Source: Branchiostoma floridae (Eukaryota; Chordata; Leptocardii; Amphioxiformes; Branchiostomatidae). Taken from it: a DNA stretch of 64,000 bases. Below are positions 21,638 through 33,511 of this stretch, in pieces (the stretch's first letter is position 1; the number at the start of each line of letters is the position of its first letter). The notes below the pieces were generated by a model that ran no database searches, was not told the DNA's origin, and worked only from the letters and a program-made list of their open reading frames with translations. A program made the translations under genes and the position numbers. The DNA lies in contig NC_049993.1 in assembly GCF_000003815.2 (NCBI RefSeq), forward strand, positions 7,173,151-7,237,150, written 5' to 3'.

Positions 21638-22626
21638 ATAACAGCTCAGAGTCTTAATTGTGAAGTGGAAAGTTTTCGGATGTCTGATTAACTAGAAAGA
21701 AATTGGATTTTCTTCAAAATTGCTACTGGCATTTGATGTAACATTCACACAGGGCACCCGCGTGTTACTAAGAAGTCTACAAACGTTGATAAGAGGGTGG
21801 TCCGCATTGATGCCACTTAAAAGCAGAAGATAGGGGGTTAAAGGGATAAAAACATCGTGGTGATATGTGAACGTTTTTGATGGAACGGTCGTCGCTAGGT
21901 TCGCCTTTTGGGAGCTAGCGAAGGGTTTTATCCTTCCATCTATATTCATAGCTGGGGAAAAGAGGTCGCTAATCGAAGGTTACAACGGAGATCAAATTCA
22001 AGGGCTCATTGACGTCGTAGTTGGTTTCTCGTAACCCACGGAGTCTACAAGTCGTCAAGTGCAAACAAGGACGAATGGGAATGAATCATGGCCCGAAATC
22101 CCATCAGTGACGCTTGGAATATGTGAGTAAATTACTCCCACAATTGGTAAGTCTCTTGTAAATCAATTATCCATTCTTTATCCATTTACGACACGAAATA
22201 AATCCATTAGCCTCATTTAGCATGTTACTTTGTCCATTTTTATATAGTATCTTTAAAATTCAGTTAAAGGACTACCACAAAGTACTTTTAAGGGCAATCT
22301 TTATCGATTCATCGCTGGTCTCCGTTTCTACGACTGGAGGCGCAAACCAAAAGTTCACTCGCTTTTGGAATTTACAAACCGAGGGATCACTATGAAGGTT
22401 GCAGTTACATATCACAATTCGCTTGCATATCTAGCACGTACGGCCGTGATGTGGGATTTGATACAGAACATGGCTCAAATGCAACATTTCATGAAGTCAA
22501 CTCAAAAAGTAAGAATTATCTGATAATAATGACAGTATTTTATGCTTAAATGGTACAAGGGCATAAGTGAGAGCTAAAACTTGACCTTCCAAACTGTAAT
22601 CGTTGCAGCACATCCCAGTGAAACAC

Positions 22627-22851
22627 CTGCCTCTGGCCGAATTACAGACATAAAGGTGTGAGGTTTTAACCTGTGAAATCCTATCACCTCGGGTGTTTTT
22701 TTCAGAATCAGTTCTATAATAAATGCCTGCAGATCAATGCATTCACTACAATGCGCTGGTGTTGGTAAAAAGCACGAGGATTTCAAAGTGCCATCGTTAC
22801 GTATCTTTGGGGATCTTCCTATGGCCGATAGAAGAGCGTCAAATTGCGTAT
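22627..22851 (-). other. Weak candidate exon in a 106-codon open frame
   Basis: An acceptor TTCTTTCGATCAG starts a frame reading TQFDALLSAIGRSPK and, after about 25 residues, CSECIDLQAFIIELI. The spacing from FDAL to the cysteine resembles the YDAV...C spacing of iGluR amino-terminal domains, but the residues do not otherwise match. Possible donors are GAGGCAG/GTGTTT at the low end or CACAG/GTTAAA at 22671. Could be chance. Confidence 0.18.
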
Positions 22852-22963
22852 CTGATCGAAAGAAGGGAGAATTCAATCTCTCCCTGCCCTCCATGGAGAC
22901 TCCGGTGACCTCTATTACGAGTGTTTAATGAACGTGAATCGTCGGACAAAGCAGAGTCGTGCT

Positions 22964-23215
22964 TTAGGTGGTATCTCACTGCACTTGGGGCACCGGTGCG
23001 GCAATGCGGGGTTCGAAAGATTACTCAACGAATTTCAGAGATAAAGAACTAATTTTCGTACGTTTTGTGTATCTTGTTGTCTTCTAAGTCATATATTTAC
23101 GTATTACGCAATATCTAAATTATAAAAAAATCGGCAAAACTAACACAACAGTGCCGCAGTGAACGAACCCCGCAGTGCCACACCGGTGCTCCAAGTGCAA
23201 TCAGATACCACCTTT
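22964..23215. mobile_element. Hairpin MITE with AGGTGGTATCT ends
   Basis: The left end AGGTGGTATCTCACTGCACT, followed by GGGGCACCGGTGCGGCAATG, is answered by its reverse complement (TTGGAGCACCGGTGTGGCA, then AGATACCACCTT) at the right end. The arms are about 55 bases, with an AT-rich centre and no open frame. A relic of the same end is at 27838-27876. Confidence 0.85.
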
Positions 23216-23220
23216 TGGTG

Positions 23221-23496
23221 GAGTGGCGACCCTTTATATTCTGTGGCAGGACGGAAAGTTTTGCCTAATTACCACTGTGGGATTTCCAGTTGGAGATTGA
23301 AAAATATTGAAGCAAGGACCTCTGGCCTGCTATGAAAGTAAAGAAAGCAGAAAGGAGTGGCATTGGCGACCCTTTACATTCCCTTGCAGGACTGAAAGTT
23401 TTGCCTAATGACCTGTATGGGATTTCCGGTTTGAATTTGAAGAATACTCAAGCAAAGACCTCTGGCCTGCTATGAAAGTAAAGAATGTAGAAAGAA
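23221..23496. repeat. Tandem duplication, period 140
   Basis: Two units share GGCGACCCTTTA, GAAAGTTTTGCCTAAT, GGGATTTCC and TCTGGCCTGCTATGAAAGTA at a constant offset of 140 bases. It starts right at the edge of the preceding MITE. Confidence 0.85.
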
Positions 23497-24904
23497 ACAG
23501 GCCAGAAATCATGCTAGCAGCGGTGTAACATGTCTTGATGAGAAATGGACTGATTATTCCATATTTCATCTCAAAGTTTGAATTTTTAGACTAACGTCTT
23601 TGTCCAAGTTCAGCTACCATGAAATTAGTAGCACACCCTGCCAGATTTGATAACGGATTAAAACAACAACAAATCAAGGACGACTTGTGCATTGCGTTAA
23701 TTACTTGACGTCGGCACCCTGAAAGAGATGTATAGGGCCTTTCTTTGATAGAAAGTGTACCATCTGCTTCATAGTGCCAACCCTGCTCTGTCTCGGTGTG
23801 CTGTATGTCGTACCATAGGTCATCGGGTGGCGTCACTAGTTTGTCAAATGCTGCAAGTTTGTCAAAGAACAGTATGACCAATGACGTCATAGAAAGGTGC
23901 CGTTCGTCAGGAAGGCAAACAGCAAGTGTTGTGAAGGGATCATTTTTTGTCTATATAAAAGGTGTATTGAAGTTTGTTGAAAAGAGACAATAACAGGAAC
24001 TTGAGAATATGTACACTGCACGAAAACAGCCATATAAGAACAAAAAATCGTTTTATAACTCTTAAAGTTATTTTAAGACTTTGTAATATTTAAGCGTATT
24101 TAGATATTACATGTACGCTATCTTTACGTGTATGTGCCCGGTGCTTCACATATCACACTGTTGAAACTGACAAGTCAAGTCAAAGTTATCAATTACTTTT
24201 ATGATTAGTCTCAAATACATCATAAAAGACCTTGCTCCACAGTAAAGAGCTTTTTAGTAGATGATTTTAGAAACTCGTTCAAAATATTGAATTACTTCAA
24301 TTTTATGTAACCTACACATAAAAAAGAAACGTCATATCATCAACATCAAATTGTGTAGCGATACGGCTTTTATAAGATACAGGGAAAATAATTGGATTCA
24401 TACACACAAATAAAGTCGGAGGATAATCCGATGCGAAGAATAATCCATCAGGGTAATGTCTGCCGCGAGTCTTTTTCTTTTTAAATATTTATTGTATTTT
24501 AAATATACAGGAATAACAGATGAATACATAATGACAATAGAGATAGAGACAATAACTGAGACAAAACATAAACATAAACCACGGATCCAAAAATAGATAA
24601 CAATACTATAGCGGGAAGAAAATAATACCAACCAAATAAACTAATACAGCAATATAAGGTAGTATCGTTTACATAAGAAAAGGAACATCAGTGTAAATTA
24701 ATGGTAAATTTGTAAACAAGAATAATCTCAAATAAAGTACAGACACATAAGAAACCATCAATACAACACCTCGCTTTAAATACTAGTGAAAATAATCGAA
24801 TAATGCAAAACCACAAGAGTAACAAAAGACGAAAAGAAAATAGAGGGGTTTAAGAAATGCCGCGAGTCTTAATACGTGAGTTTATAGATAGACTCACGGC
24901 CGTG

Positions 24905-25188
24905 ACGTTAATCCTCTAATATTGACCATGTCCTGGGTTTTCGCGGGAGGAAAATTGCTGCATCAGGGCCGGATCGGAGCGGTATTACCTGTCAGGGCAT
25001 CCTGCCGTTCGTCTGCGTCCTGCAATTTCATCTGGAGCTCAGGAGCGAAAGCTACTTCATCCCGGCTTTGTTTATGAATAATTGGTTTGAAGAAAAAGTT
25101 CAAGAAGGGCATTAGATCGCTTACCCTTTCTTCCAATCAGTGCTTCGCAAAAAGAAGAGATCAAAAGCGAAGAAAGCTTTCGGGAGAT
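24905..25188. other. Island with exon-like frames on both strands
   Basis: Minus strand: 25188-25125 reads LPKAFFAFDLFFLRSTDWKK between TTGATTTTACAG and GAAAGG/GTAAGC; 25065-24989 reads DEVAFAPELQMKLQDADER and ends at ACAG/GTAATA; the two join in frame over a 59-base intron. Plus strand: the same DNA is open as CQGILPFVCVLQFHLELRSE up to a stop, and beyond CTTCCAATCAG a lysine-rich frame RKKKRSKAKKAFGRS continues. Only one strand can be coding. The helical, acidic composition slightly favours minus; the neighbouring plus-strand frame favours plus. No family recognised. Confidence 0.35.
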
Positions 25189-25240
25189 CTGTAAAATCAA
25201 GCGAGAGTCTTTCCAAGAAAAAGAAAAACAGCAGCAAGTC

Positions 25241-25404
25241 AGCTGTTGACGTAGTATGTTTTTATAATAGGAAATTTTGTAGGTAACATCAGTTCACGAA
25301 AACTCTTGCAAGAAGAAACAACATGAACAAATAAGCTGCAGCTGTTGACGTAGCTAGTCTTTATATAGGAGATCTTATCGGTAACTTCAGTTCACGACAA
25401 AGGG
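25241..25404. repeat. Short tandem duplication
   Basis: Two copies (about 25241-25305 and 25339-25404) of CAGCTGTTGACGTAG, then TTTATA, then GGTAAC.TCAGTTCACGA. Each copy keeps a TCAG acceptor-like edge on the plus strand. Confidence 0.7.
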
Positions 25405-25546
25405 TCAACAACCCCAGCCGTAAATGATGAAGACACACAACACCAGCCTCCAAACCATCCCAATATAAAATGTCAAGCCACTGGTTGCCCACCTCCCCAG
25501 GTAAACTGTACATTGATGATGACTACTTTCAGTGGAAAACTGCTAA

Positions 25547-25801
25547 GTCTTTACATCAGTCACACCAGATATAGAGCTTCTCTCCCCTGACTGTAAAATC
25601 CCTAGATATAAGGGAGAGATAGGGCTCCTCAGAGGACCTAGGTGTGATGAAAACTTGTTCAAGCCGGTGTGTCACTTCGGTAGGCGCCTGTGCCAGCTAA
25701 ATAAAGACATCGTGAAGGGGGTAATGTCTTCGCTTGGTGGAGAACGCATGAGGTACTTCTTGCATGAAGGCCTTGTGTTTCTCCTGGGAGAACACTTGTG
25801 A
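25547..25801 (+). CDS. Unrecognised coding-like frame, possible 3' exon
   Basis: An 84-codon frame opens after TAA and ends in TGA without an early ATG. It reads ELLSPDCKIPRYKGEIG, then GPRCDENLFKPVCHFGRRLC and ERMRYFLHEGLVFLLGEHL. Its composition is protein-like, with spaced cysteines and no low complexity. Possible acceptors TTTACATCAG or CCAGATATAG lie at its 5' edge. Just upstream, 25393-25500 is open as DKGSTTPAVNDEDTQHQ...TGCPPPQ with a CCCAG/GTAAAC donor, but its phase does not match. I do not recognise the family; a decayed gene or a mobile-element protein are both possible. Confidence 0.35.
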   Translation, partial: VFTSVTPDIELLSPDCKIPRYKGEIGLLRGPRCDENLFKPVCHFGRRLCQLNKDIVKGVMSSLGGERMRYFLHEGLVFLLGEHL

Positions 25802-26584
25802 GGACGCAGGTGTCGTGAGAGGATCATAATGACCGATAATTGAGTCATGAGTAGTGATGTAGGTGAGAGAGATGGCCTGTAGTCACATTGGTGCTTTCAT
25901 CCAGTAACTCTCGAAGAATTGCGGATGAGATGAAATAACTGGATAACAACTTGAAAACATATTAAAGCAAGATAATTTATCATATAGACTACTGATTTCG
26001 ACTCCAGACTGTGACAGATAAAGCTTAATTCTCACAGTATCAGTTATCATATGATACACTTCAATTTTCAAGCAAATCTAAAATCTCGCCTAAATACAAG
26101 CGGGAATACGCTCTTAGGATCCTTTCCTATCAACTTTATCATATAAGAAATGATTAATGGAGACATAGATGTAATCGCAAAGATAAATTAGAATTCTAAA
26201 TCCAGCTCAATGCTTGTCCTTGAAAATCCATCCCCCGTAGACTCCTTTTTCCTTTTTACGATATAACAGAGAAGCCAGTAAGATCGTTTACATAACACAG
26301 GTGCATTCCGAAAACTGCTGCATCAATGCGTGTATTTACTAGTTTACTAAAATACCAGTTCCATTATGACATAAAGCCCCTAGGCCCCTTTATATCTAGA
26401 GGAAGCACTCAGCAAACAATGCAGTGCTTTCGGAAAAGGTGTCTCAGTCAGTCGGCTCGTAGGGTCAGAGCTCTCAGCGGTGCGTGGAACCAACCATTAA
26501 GCTTTTCACTTCGAGCAGAAAGCTCATTTTTCATATTAGTACAGTACTTTTAAAAAGTTGGTCAACAGAACAAGGTCGGGAGAG

Positions 26585-26757
26585 TAATCTCCAAGCAGAT
26601 CCTAAGATGGCATAAGATAGTACTAAACTGGCGAAGGAGTGTAGTCAGCTAAGAGGTATGCATTTGCCATGTAGCAAAACACACTCCTAAGTCGGCTTCA
26701 CTCCTCTACCAGCTTTTGATACTATCTTATGCTACCGTAGGATCTGCTTGGAGATTA
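26585..26757. mobile_element. Hairpin MITE with CTCCAAGCAGA ends, second copy
   Basis: Same family as 10945-11103: TAATCTCCAAGCAGATCC at one end and GGATCTGCTTGGAGATTA at the other, with CATAAGATAGTA and its partner inside. Flanking octamers CGGGAGAG and TGAGAGAG agree at 6 of 8 positions, suggesting an 8-base target duplication. Confidence 0.85.
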
Positions 26758-27670
26758 TGAGAGAGTGCAAAATACTAGTACCACTTTATATCTTACAATA
26801 CGACTCCTTGTTTCTTAAAGTGATTCTGAAGTAAAATGACAAAGAACAAAAGAAAAATCTAAGTAAATTGTAACATAACATTCATCGTTATTTTGAGAAA
26901 CAGTGAGATTCAATTTCCCACTTACAAAATGTACCAGCGTAACGCGGTATGGTACCTGTAACATGAAATGCCATTCCGTCTCTGCCCTGAAATAGTCTTT
27001 TAGTCCCTTTTATTGCATGATAGGGTCCCTAAAGTATTAGGAATCTTTTGATAGGTCCTCACATCGGAATTAACTGACAATCAGGATCATCTGAAACGGG
27101 CTTTTATATTAGCCTTCTCATGGACACGCAGAGAGCTACACAAATATAAAGGCCACTGAATCAGAACTAGTCCAAAATTGTCTCTAAGAAATTCGTCAGA
27201 ATGATCCACAAAGCTTAGTCATGATGTGATTATACCTGAAGCAATGTACCGCTAGGTAAACGTTAATACTATTGACATTGACCTTTCTGTGCCTACTGGT
27301 ACCCTTTTTATAGTCGGTCAGTTCTTTCACACGGCTGTGTTCCCTGCTTGCCTGCCTTGTGAACCGCTGATACACATTACATAAAACTGCACGAAGCTTA
27401 CAAGTTCACCTTGGCAAATGGCCATTTTGCTATTGCCACGCACTTGGACGGAAATGTTACCGTCATCAAACAACTTTTCGTAGAAACCTGATTTTGGCAA
27501 AGAGTCAAAGCGTAGGCTGGAGGAGGCAATGTGGAAACAATGTATTTCAATTAACCGAAGAATCTTCGTGTCAATGTGGGCTCAATCAAAAGGCACATTG
27601 CAGGAGACCTAACCATTCTTGGCAGAAATAGTTTCTCTTGTTCTGGTTAACGGTAAGAGAGCAACTGTAA

Positions 27671-27687
27671 CCCCCCCCCCCCCCCCC
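27671..27687. repeat. Poly-C run of 17
   Basis: An uninterrupted run of 17 C. Similar runs are at 58471-58484 (14) and 62801-62816 (16). Length calls in such runs are error-prone. Confidence 0.9.
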
Positions 27688-27837
27688 AGCTCGTAACGTA
27701 CATGTATAACATCTATCGGTAATTCTCACATTTGTCGCCGTTGGAAGCACAAAGTTTTCCAACTGCCGCCTACCCACAAAATACACAAGAGGTAAGAAAA
27801 TTCGTCCTTTAATTCGTTGAGTACCGGCAGTGCACTA

Positions 27838-27876
27838 GTGCCACACCAGTGTCCAAATGCAGTAAGATACCACCTT
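27838..27876. mobile_element. Relic end of the AGGTGGTATCT MITE
   Basis: GTGCCACACCAGTG followed by GTAAGATACCACCTT matches the right end of the element at 22964-23215. The left half is missing. Confidence 0.7.
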
Positions 27877-28862
27877 GAGGAAACTCTGCTCCCATTCAGC
27901 ACCCTGCAGGCTCTACTTTTCTGCAGTATCGATCTGTTCTCCTTCCCAATTAGGAGAATATAAATGGATTTCAAAGCCTACCTTATGACGATTGTCTGAT
28001 TTATGGCAGAATTACCATTCGCGAGTCTTGTTTTTATGACTGAAATCTTGTATAGTCATCACTGTATTTCTGTTATTGGGACCATCGAACCCACTGATCC
28101 CAGGATTTCATAACAGTTCAGTATAACGAAAATTGCCGCTGTAAAAATAAATGAGCAAACGTGCGGATTTTCCAGGTAATTCCTGCAGATTGGTGACTGT
28201 ATAAAGATTACCTAGTTACAGGTAAGGGCTTTCATGGAGAGTTAATTGGAGGGGCATTATACAGCAAGAGTTGCCCTGCATGGCAGGTAGTATACACCAT
28301 TAAAGCAAATTGTTCCCAGCTGAATTTTACCCAAGGATCCCGGACAACTAAACCCGTGTATACATGGTATTAATCAAATAGCATAATCCAACATATTTTG
28401 CATGTTTCAAAACAAGCAATGGTGCTATGTGATACCTAGTGAAAGACAATGCGAAGCTCTTGTTGCCATAAACACTGCGATAAACTTGGCGACACATGAA
28501 TTATGGAAGTTGGATTAATCATAAGCTAAACGGGTAAAAGCAAAAACGATACACCCTCAAGAAAAAGCTATCCTTAGGCCCCTGTCATACATGTACATAC
28601 GACCTTCCTACGACTCATACATGTACATTCAAGACCTTCCTACGACTCTCCTCCCGACTGGTCCCGGAGTTGGGAGTAGCCTCTAATCCACCCAATTCTA
28701 GCTTTACTTCGCTCCCCCGATCTTATCCAAGAAGAGTAAGACTTTACCGAGTTGATATGTCAAAATTCATAGGCGGCAGCTGCAGACCACTTTTAATTGT
28801 AAATATGAGTCAACGACCTCACTGACCAACCTCCAACCACACATAAGCTTGCTCACGACTTA

Positions 28863-29090
28863 GGCTTAATGTCACATTTCCAAAGCGGGGCCCGGCCGGG
28901 CAGCTAGCGTTCGGGACCGAAAATTATAATATAAAAGACACTACACAAAACGTAAAGAGAAGAGTTGTGGGCATCATTTGTGTATATTTTAACGTAATAA
29001 AAAATTAAAAAATAAAAACTGTATACATTTCTAATGTTGGTTTCCACAAACAGCCCGGCCGGGTCCCGGTTTGGAAATTGACATTAGCCG
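28863..29090. mobile_element. Hairpin MITE with GGCCCGGCCGGG arms
   Basis: Left GGCTTAATGTCACATTTCCAA, short of a GCGGGGCCCGGCCGGG block, is mirrored on the right by CCCGGCCGGGTCCCGG and TTGGAAATTGACATTAGCC. The centre is AT-rich and non-coding. A partial copy lies at 33175-33222. Confidence 0.8.
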
Positions 29091-29426
29091 TACTCTCATA
29101 CTCTGGATAAAGTCGGAAGATGACGATTAGCTATCTATAACATTGGTTTGTTATCGCTGTTTGAACAGCCACCCGTCGGTAATTTTATATCATGATGAAA
29201 CAGCCGCGCACGATGAGGCACAAGGAGTGAGCCGCTTGAAATATACCGACTCAGCTCTACGGCCCAAAACGTGCTACTGCTCATCGGATTGGATGATGAA
29301 AAGTAATCATAATACTGCCATTAAGATAACATTTCGGTTACAACATTTTTGTGGTTGAGGCACTTTGGTGTTTGCCATGTCTTTTTGAGAAAATACGTTG
29401 CAGGAAAGAATCTAGTAAACACTTAC

Positions 29427-29496
29427 CAGCGGCGACGGCAGACATATCGCTGATAGTCTGGTACGTTGGCTTGAAGAGGAAGACTAAATGATCTAG
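29427..29496 (-). CDS. Candidate exon, possibly receptor amino-terminal domain
   Basis: The acceptor GCACTTACAG and donor GCCGCTG/GTAAGT are both strong, and the 70 bases between are GC-richer than the surroundings. The open frame starts in phase 0 and ends in phase 1: LDHLVFLFKPTYQTISDMSA, then VAA. The pattern of a strand, a P.Y loop and a helix with S...AAVA-like composition resembles lobe 1 of periplasmic-binding-like domains, which iGluR amino-terminal domains belong to, but it is not specific. It is on the receptor's strand. Function otherwise unknown. Confidence 0.4.
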
Positions 29497-29499
29497 CTG

Positions 29500-32400
29500 T
29501 AAGTGCCGAACAAGCACTCAAAGAGATTGTAATAGGATAAATGTTACTACAGCTGGGCTCGTGCCGCGGATACGGAGATTTTCTAAGTGGTCGGCTTGAG
29601 AGGAATCCCGACCTTTATGTTATCCCTCAGTCATGCGCATTACGCCTTAGACTGTCAGCATGTGGGAGATTTGGACTCAATTGGTACATTTTGATTCGCG
29701 ATAATACCAGTGAATGAACAGGTATGGCACTAGGTGAAACTTGAAGAAAAAAACGGACAGAGGTGGAGAAAATGCCGCCAAAATTCTCTGCGGTGCACTA
29801 ACGGTCAAATGTTTACAGGGATAGATGGAACAGAAAGTCATGAAACTATTATTTTAGATTCGTCGTCTGTTACTGGACAGCTGGATTTTACGTAAACGTC
29901 TTAGTGATCGACAGTGCAACAAGAATTTTACGTGTTCAGAGCACAAATTGTCGAGCGTGTACTTAAACTGCCTCAGACCATAACTCTCTCCCTTAGAAAA
30001 ATGGTGTACTTTTAATTAGAGACGAGCCGAATGCATCATTTAGTTGTCAGTATCACCTTGAGTCACAAATGGCATACATTTACATAATGATGGATAAGAG
30101 TACAATTGTGTCTCGGAATCATGTGATGATACGTAATTACGGAGATGGTGACTGATAAGTAAAAGCAGGATGACCAAAGACTATCAATAATGGTTCATTA
30201 TCACCCTCTTCCAACTGCTTTGGCAACGGAAACGCTTAAACGGAGCCAAATGCTGGGTTCAGGGCGTAAAGGTTCAATTATGCAGCTTTGAGACGGTTTC
30301 ACTTAACGTGAGATTCAGTTGGCAGACGCCCAATGTGAGGAAGGCGATAAGGGATAATCCATGTTGTTGAAATGTTACTTAATTGAAACATTAACATTCA
30401 GTTCATGTAGGATGGCACAGAATTGTCAGAAAGAGGAATACGTCACGTTCTGGTACCTTTACGAAACAATAAAGAAAGGCATGCTCATTGTTTCAGTGTT
30501 TTATGTCCGCAATATTTCTGTCAGAAAATCTTTTATGATCTCTTTAACATCAATTTTAGAGATCTTGCTTCGTTGATGGTTTGATTGCGTGTGTTTTTGT
30601 CGCTCCGTCGCTGCAGAATGTGGGTCGTCCATGAAATTATGTTTGATGGCCCGATGTATGCAAGACCGTTAGTGTGTGATATTAGGTTGATGATTGATAT
30701 TTACAATTGGCTGTACGATCTGCATAGGTCACACCAGCTGGCAATGTGAGCAGGTACCATGAGCATGGGGGTGTGGTTTAACACCTCGAGTTAGCTGGTT
30801 ACCAATATACTGAAAACTTTATCCAGAAAACTTTATCTAAGAACCCTCATCGACAGCGAATTGCTTTCCTGGGAGTGTCTCAGCGCCCCACGGCCGTTCG
30901 TATGTAAATATTTTCCCCAAAAGATGAATAAAAAGCATGATTATTGTCAGCTCTGGCAAGACGCCAGACTGTTGTTAGTCCTGAAAAGTGACACATTGTC
31001 TCATCTGACTCCGCAAGGAGCAGAGTTCCTTATTCTGCTTTTATGATACGTAAAAGATGTGAGCCACTTTTACAACATTTCTGTCAGGGGATTCGTGTTG
31101 TCCTTTTCTGTATTCAGGTGCTTCCGTGGCATTTGTCCTGCATTTCCCTCTCCGGTGAGTCTGAAGTAGAGCCTTACAAAAGGCAGGTCAGGACCATCCC
31201 GCAGGCAAAACTCCCCAAAGGCTGATTGTCTACGCCTGCAGTTATTTCTTGGCAAAGTTCGTGTCCAAACTTGGCATGTTTGTTTTCTTTGGGATCCTCA
31301 AAAGTGGAGCTATAAGACCTCTAACAGTCCCGCTTTGTCCAATCAACAAGGGACTTTACAGTGTGAATCATGAATGAAGACGGCATGTTCAAAGGCCTTG
31401 GCCATGGGTAAGGTTAAATGCTCACTGCTCGATGTGCTGATCAATGTTCGTCATTGAATACCGGAATGAACGTTACAGAGATTCCCCTTTTTACTTTTAA
31501 CGATTCTTACTTTTAATGCTATCATTTTTATAATAAACTTGATCAAAATCGTATCTGTGTCATGTGTCAACAAATAGTCACCATTTTATATCGCTCATTC
31601 TATCTGATGCCCAAGTAACGGGAATCCATAACTACACATAGATGAATATCCGGTAACTAAATTAAGAAAAAAAAAGAAAAACAACTTTTCCCCAAAAAAT
31701 GGCTCAACAAGCCTTGATAACACTTGAAAACGTGCCTTGGGGCATACGACATACTGTTGAAAATATGCAAGACTCGAAGTGTTCAAAATTTGCTCAGGTG
31801 GCCAGGTTGTCTTATACACGCGCGACCCTAGCGTTTGCCTCAAGAACTGCAATAGAAATTTCTCTGCAGATTGCACTTATAATGACGATCTTACACTCCA
31901 TAACAGAGTAATGCAAGGCAAGCATGGCATTTTTTTGTTCCCGCTAGGGGTCGCTGTAGTGCTACATGCCGTCTGTAATATCCGCGCAGCATGATTTCTT
32001 TCTGAGGAAGGGTGAATTCGAGAGTAGTACCAACAGTTCGGTATCGGTTAAACATGAAGCAAACATTCTAAGATAGAGTGTATCGGTAAGAAGTTTATCT
32101 CTCGAGACATAATCCATGTATACTTTATACTCTGTAAGATCAAGATTGTCAACAATACTCCGCTTTTTCATTTTCGTTGTCTTATTCAAACTATGACTGT
32201 GTGACAAACTAAATTTTATCTGTTCCTTTCCTCATAATTCTTCTCAAAATGTCCTTAAATATATGTTCTTGAGCATTTTCTCTTCATCTCCCACCTCTCA
32301 AGATAGAGCAAATAGATGATCAAACAAGTGAGTATTGCGGCTGTCATGATAAACGTCCTCACTATGACGAGTGGTTTTACGACAACACGACACGATGTCC

Positions 32401-33170
32401 TAGATGTCGTAAACTCATCAGGGCTACCCTTACCACTCATGAGTGTAAATTGACGTCCAACCATCCGAGTGGCATGTGTGGTTCATGAGAGAACTGTCTG
32501 TCAAATGGAATGAGGTCTAGGGCTTTGCTCCTGGCTTGTCAGAAATACATTTATATGTTAAAATGGTGACTGCTAGATAAAGACTGATGTATTCAGGTTC
32601 TCTGAGCCATTTCCCCTCGGATCATAGATGTATTACAACACGAACCTGTTTCCAGTTTTCAAATCACACCCTATTCAGCTCTATCGTCTGTAAGTTATAA
32701 CCCTAATGACTTGTGACCACCCTATATCCTCTGTAATACCCGCCCTCCGACAGTTTAATTGCTGTTACTTTCAGGATATCAAAATGTCGGTCAGCCAAAT
32801 CCTCTCGGTTCCGCAGCAGTCGAAGGTTTGACGGAAATCGCGCCCTGAGATCATTAGAAATGCATTATGTACGTCCTGTGATCGCCAGGCAATTTCCCCA
32901 AGAACATCGACCCACAGGCTCTTGTCAAATTTCCATGGAAACGAGTAGGGAAATGGGATCATCCGCCGTCGTGAAACTGAAAAATCCGAGGTTATAAAAG
33001 ACGGTCAAGCTCATTACTGAACTTTGAAAGACAGTGTGTGAACTTTGAACACGGATAGATGACTGGGAGATCTGGTATCGCTGTCTTCAGAAAAGCTGCC
33101 ACGCCCGACAGAGGAGACGTGAGAGAACTCTGAATCCGTGACATCTATCCAACCGTCTCCGTACGTGTGA
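29500..33170. other. No gene recognised
   Basis: Short open frames only. A minus-strand frame at 32255-32464 ends with a hydrophobic stretch (IMTAAILTCLIIYLLYL) and a basic tail, but has no splice-site or homology support. No hairpin element seen here. Confidence 0.4.
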
Positions 33171-33174
33171 TGCC

Positions 33175-33222
33175 AAGGTCACATGTCCAAAACAGGGACC
33201 CCACCGGACTGTTTGTGGCAAC
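33175..33222. mobile_element. Relic of the CCGGCCGGG MITE
   Basis: CAAGGTCACATGTCCAAAAC, then GGGACCCCACCGG and CTGTTTGTGG follow the order of the terminal arm of the element at 28863-29090. Confidence 0.55.
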
Positions 33223-33283
33223 GAAAAATGAAAGCCTGTATAAAGAATAATTAAATAAAGATCAACCCAGTATGCTATAATGT

Positions 33284-33345
33284 TATATTGTGTTGTATTG
33301 TGTTGTATTGTATTGTATTGTATTGTATTGTATTGTATTGTATTG
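33284..33345. repeat. (TATTG)n minisatellite
   Basis: About twelve 5-base units, the first few being the variant TGTTG, the rest perfect TATTG. Confidence 0.9.
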
Positions 33346-33511
33346 AAAATATAGGATGTTCATGTACTACTGGGTACCATCTAGAGTTCGTTCCCGTTTT
33401 AAATGTGTTTGTTCTTGATCTTGAAGTGCCTTCTTACTTTGTAATCATTCATACTGATATCATACAAGCATGGCACAACTCAAGCTAACAAAATGACCAC
33501 GTTACGATTAT

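Noticed and set aside
23591-23890. Minus-strand frame containing FDKLVTPPDDLWYDIQ
   Set aside because: An acceptor-like edge fits in phase with neighbours, but the peptide does not resemble any part of an iGluR and phase matching alone is weak evidence.
31070-31255. Minus-strand segment RQSAFGEFCLRDGPDLPF between CTGCAG and GTAAGG
   Set aside because: Could be an exon, but the donor context is weak and the peptide matches nothing I know.
32255-32464. Small membrane-protein-like frame on the minus strand
   Set aside because: One hydrophobic segment only; no homology or expression signal visible from sequence.
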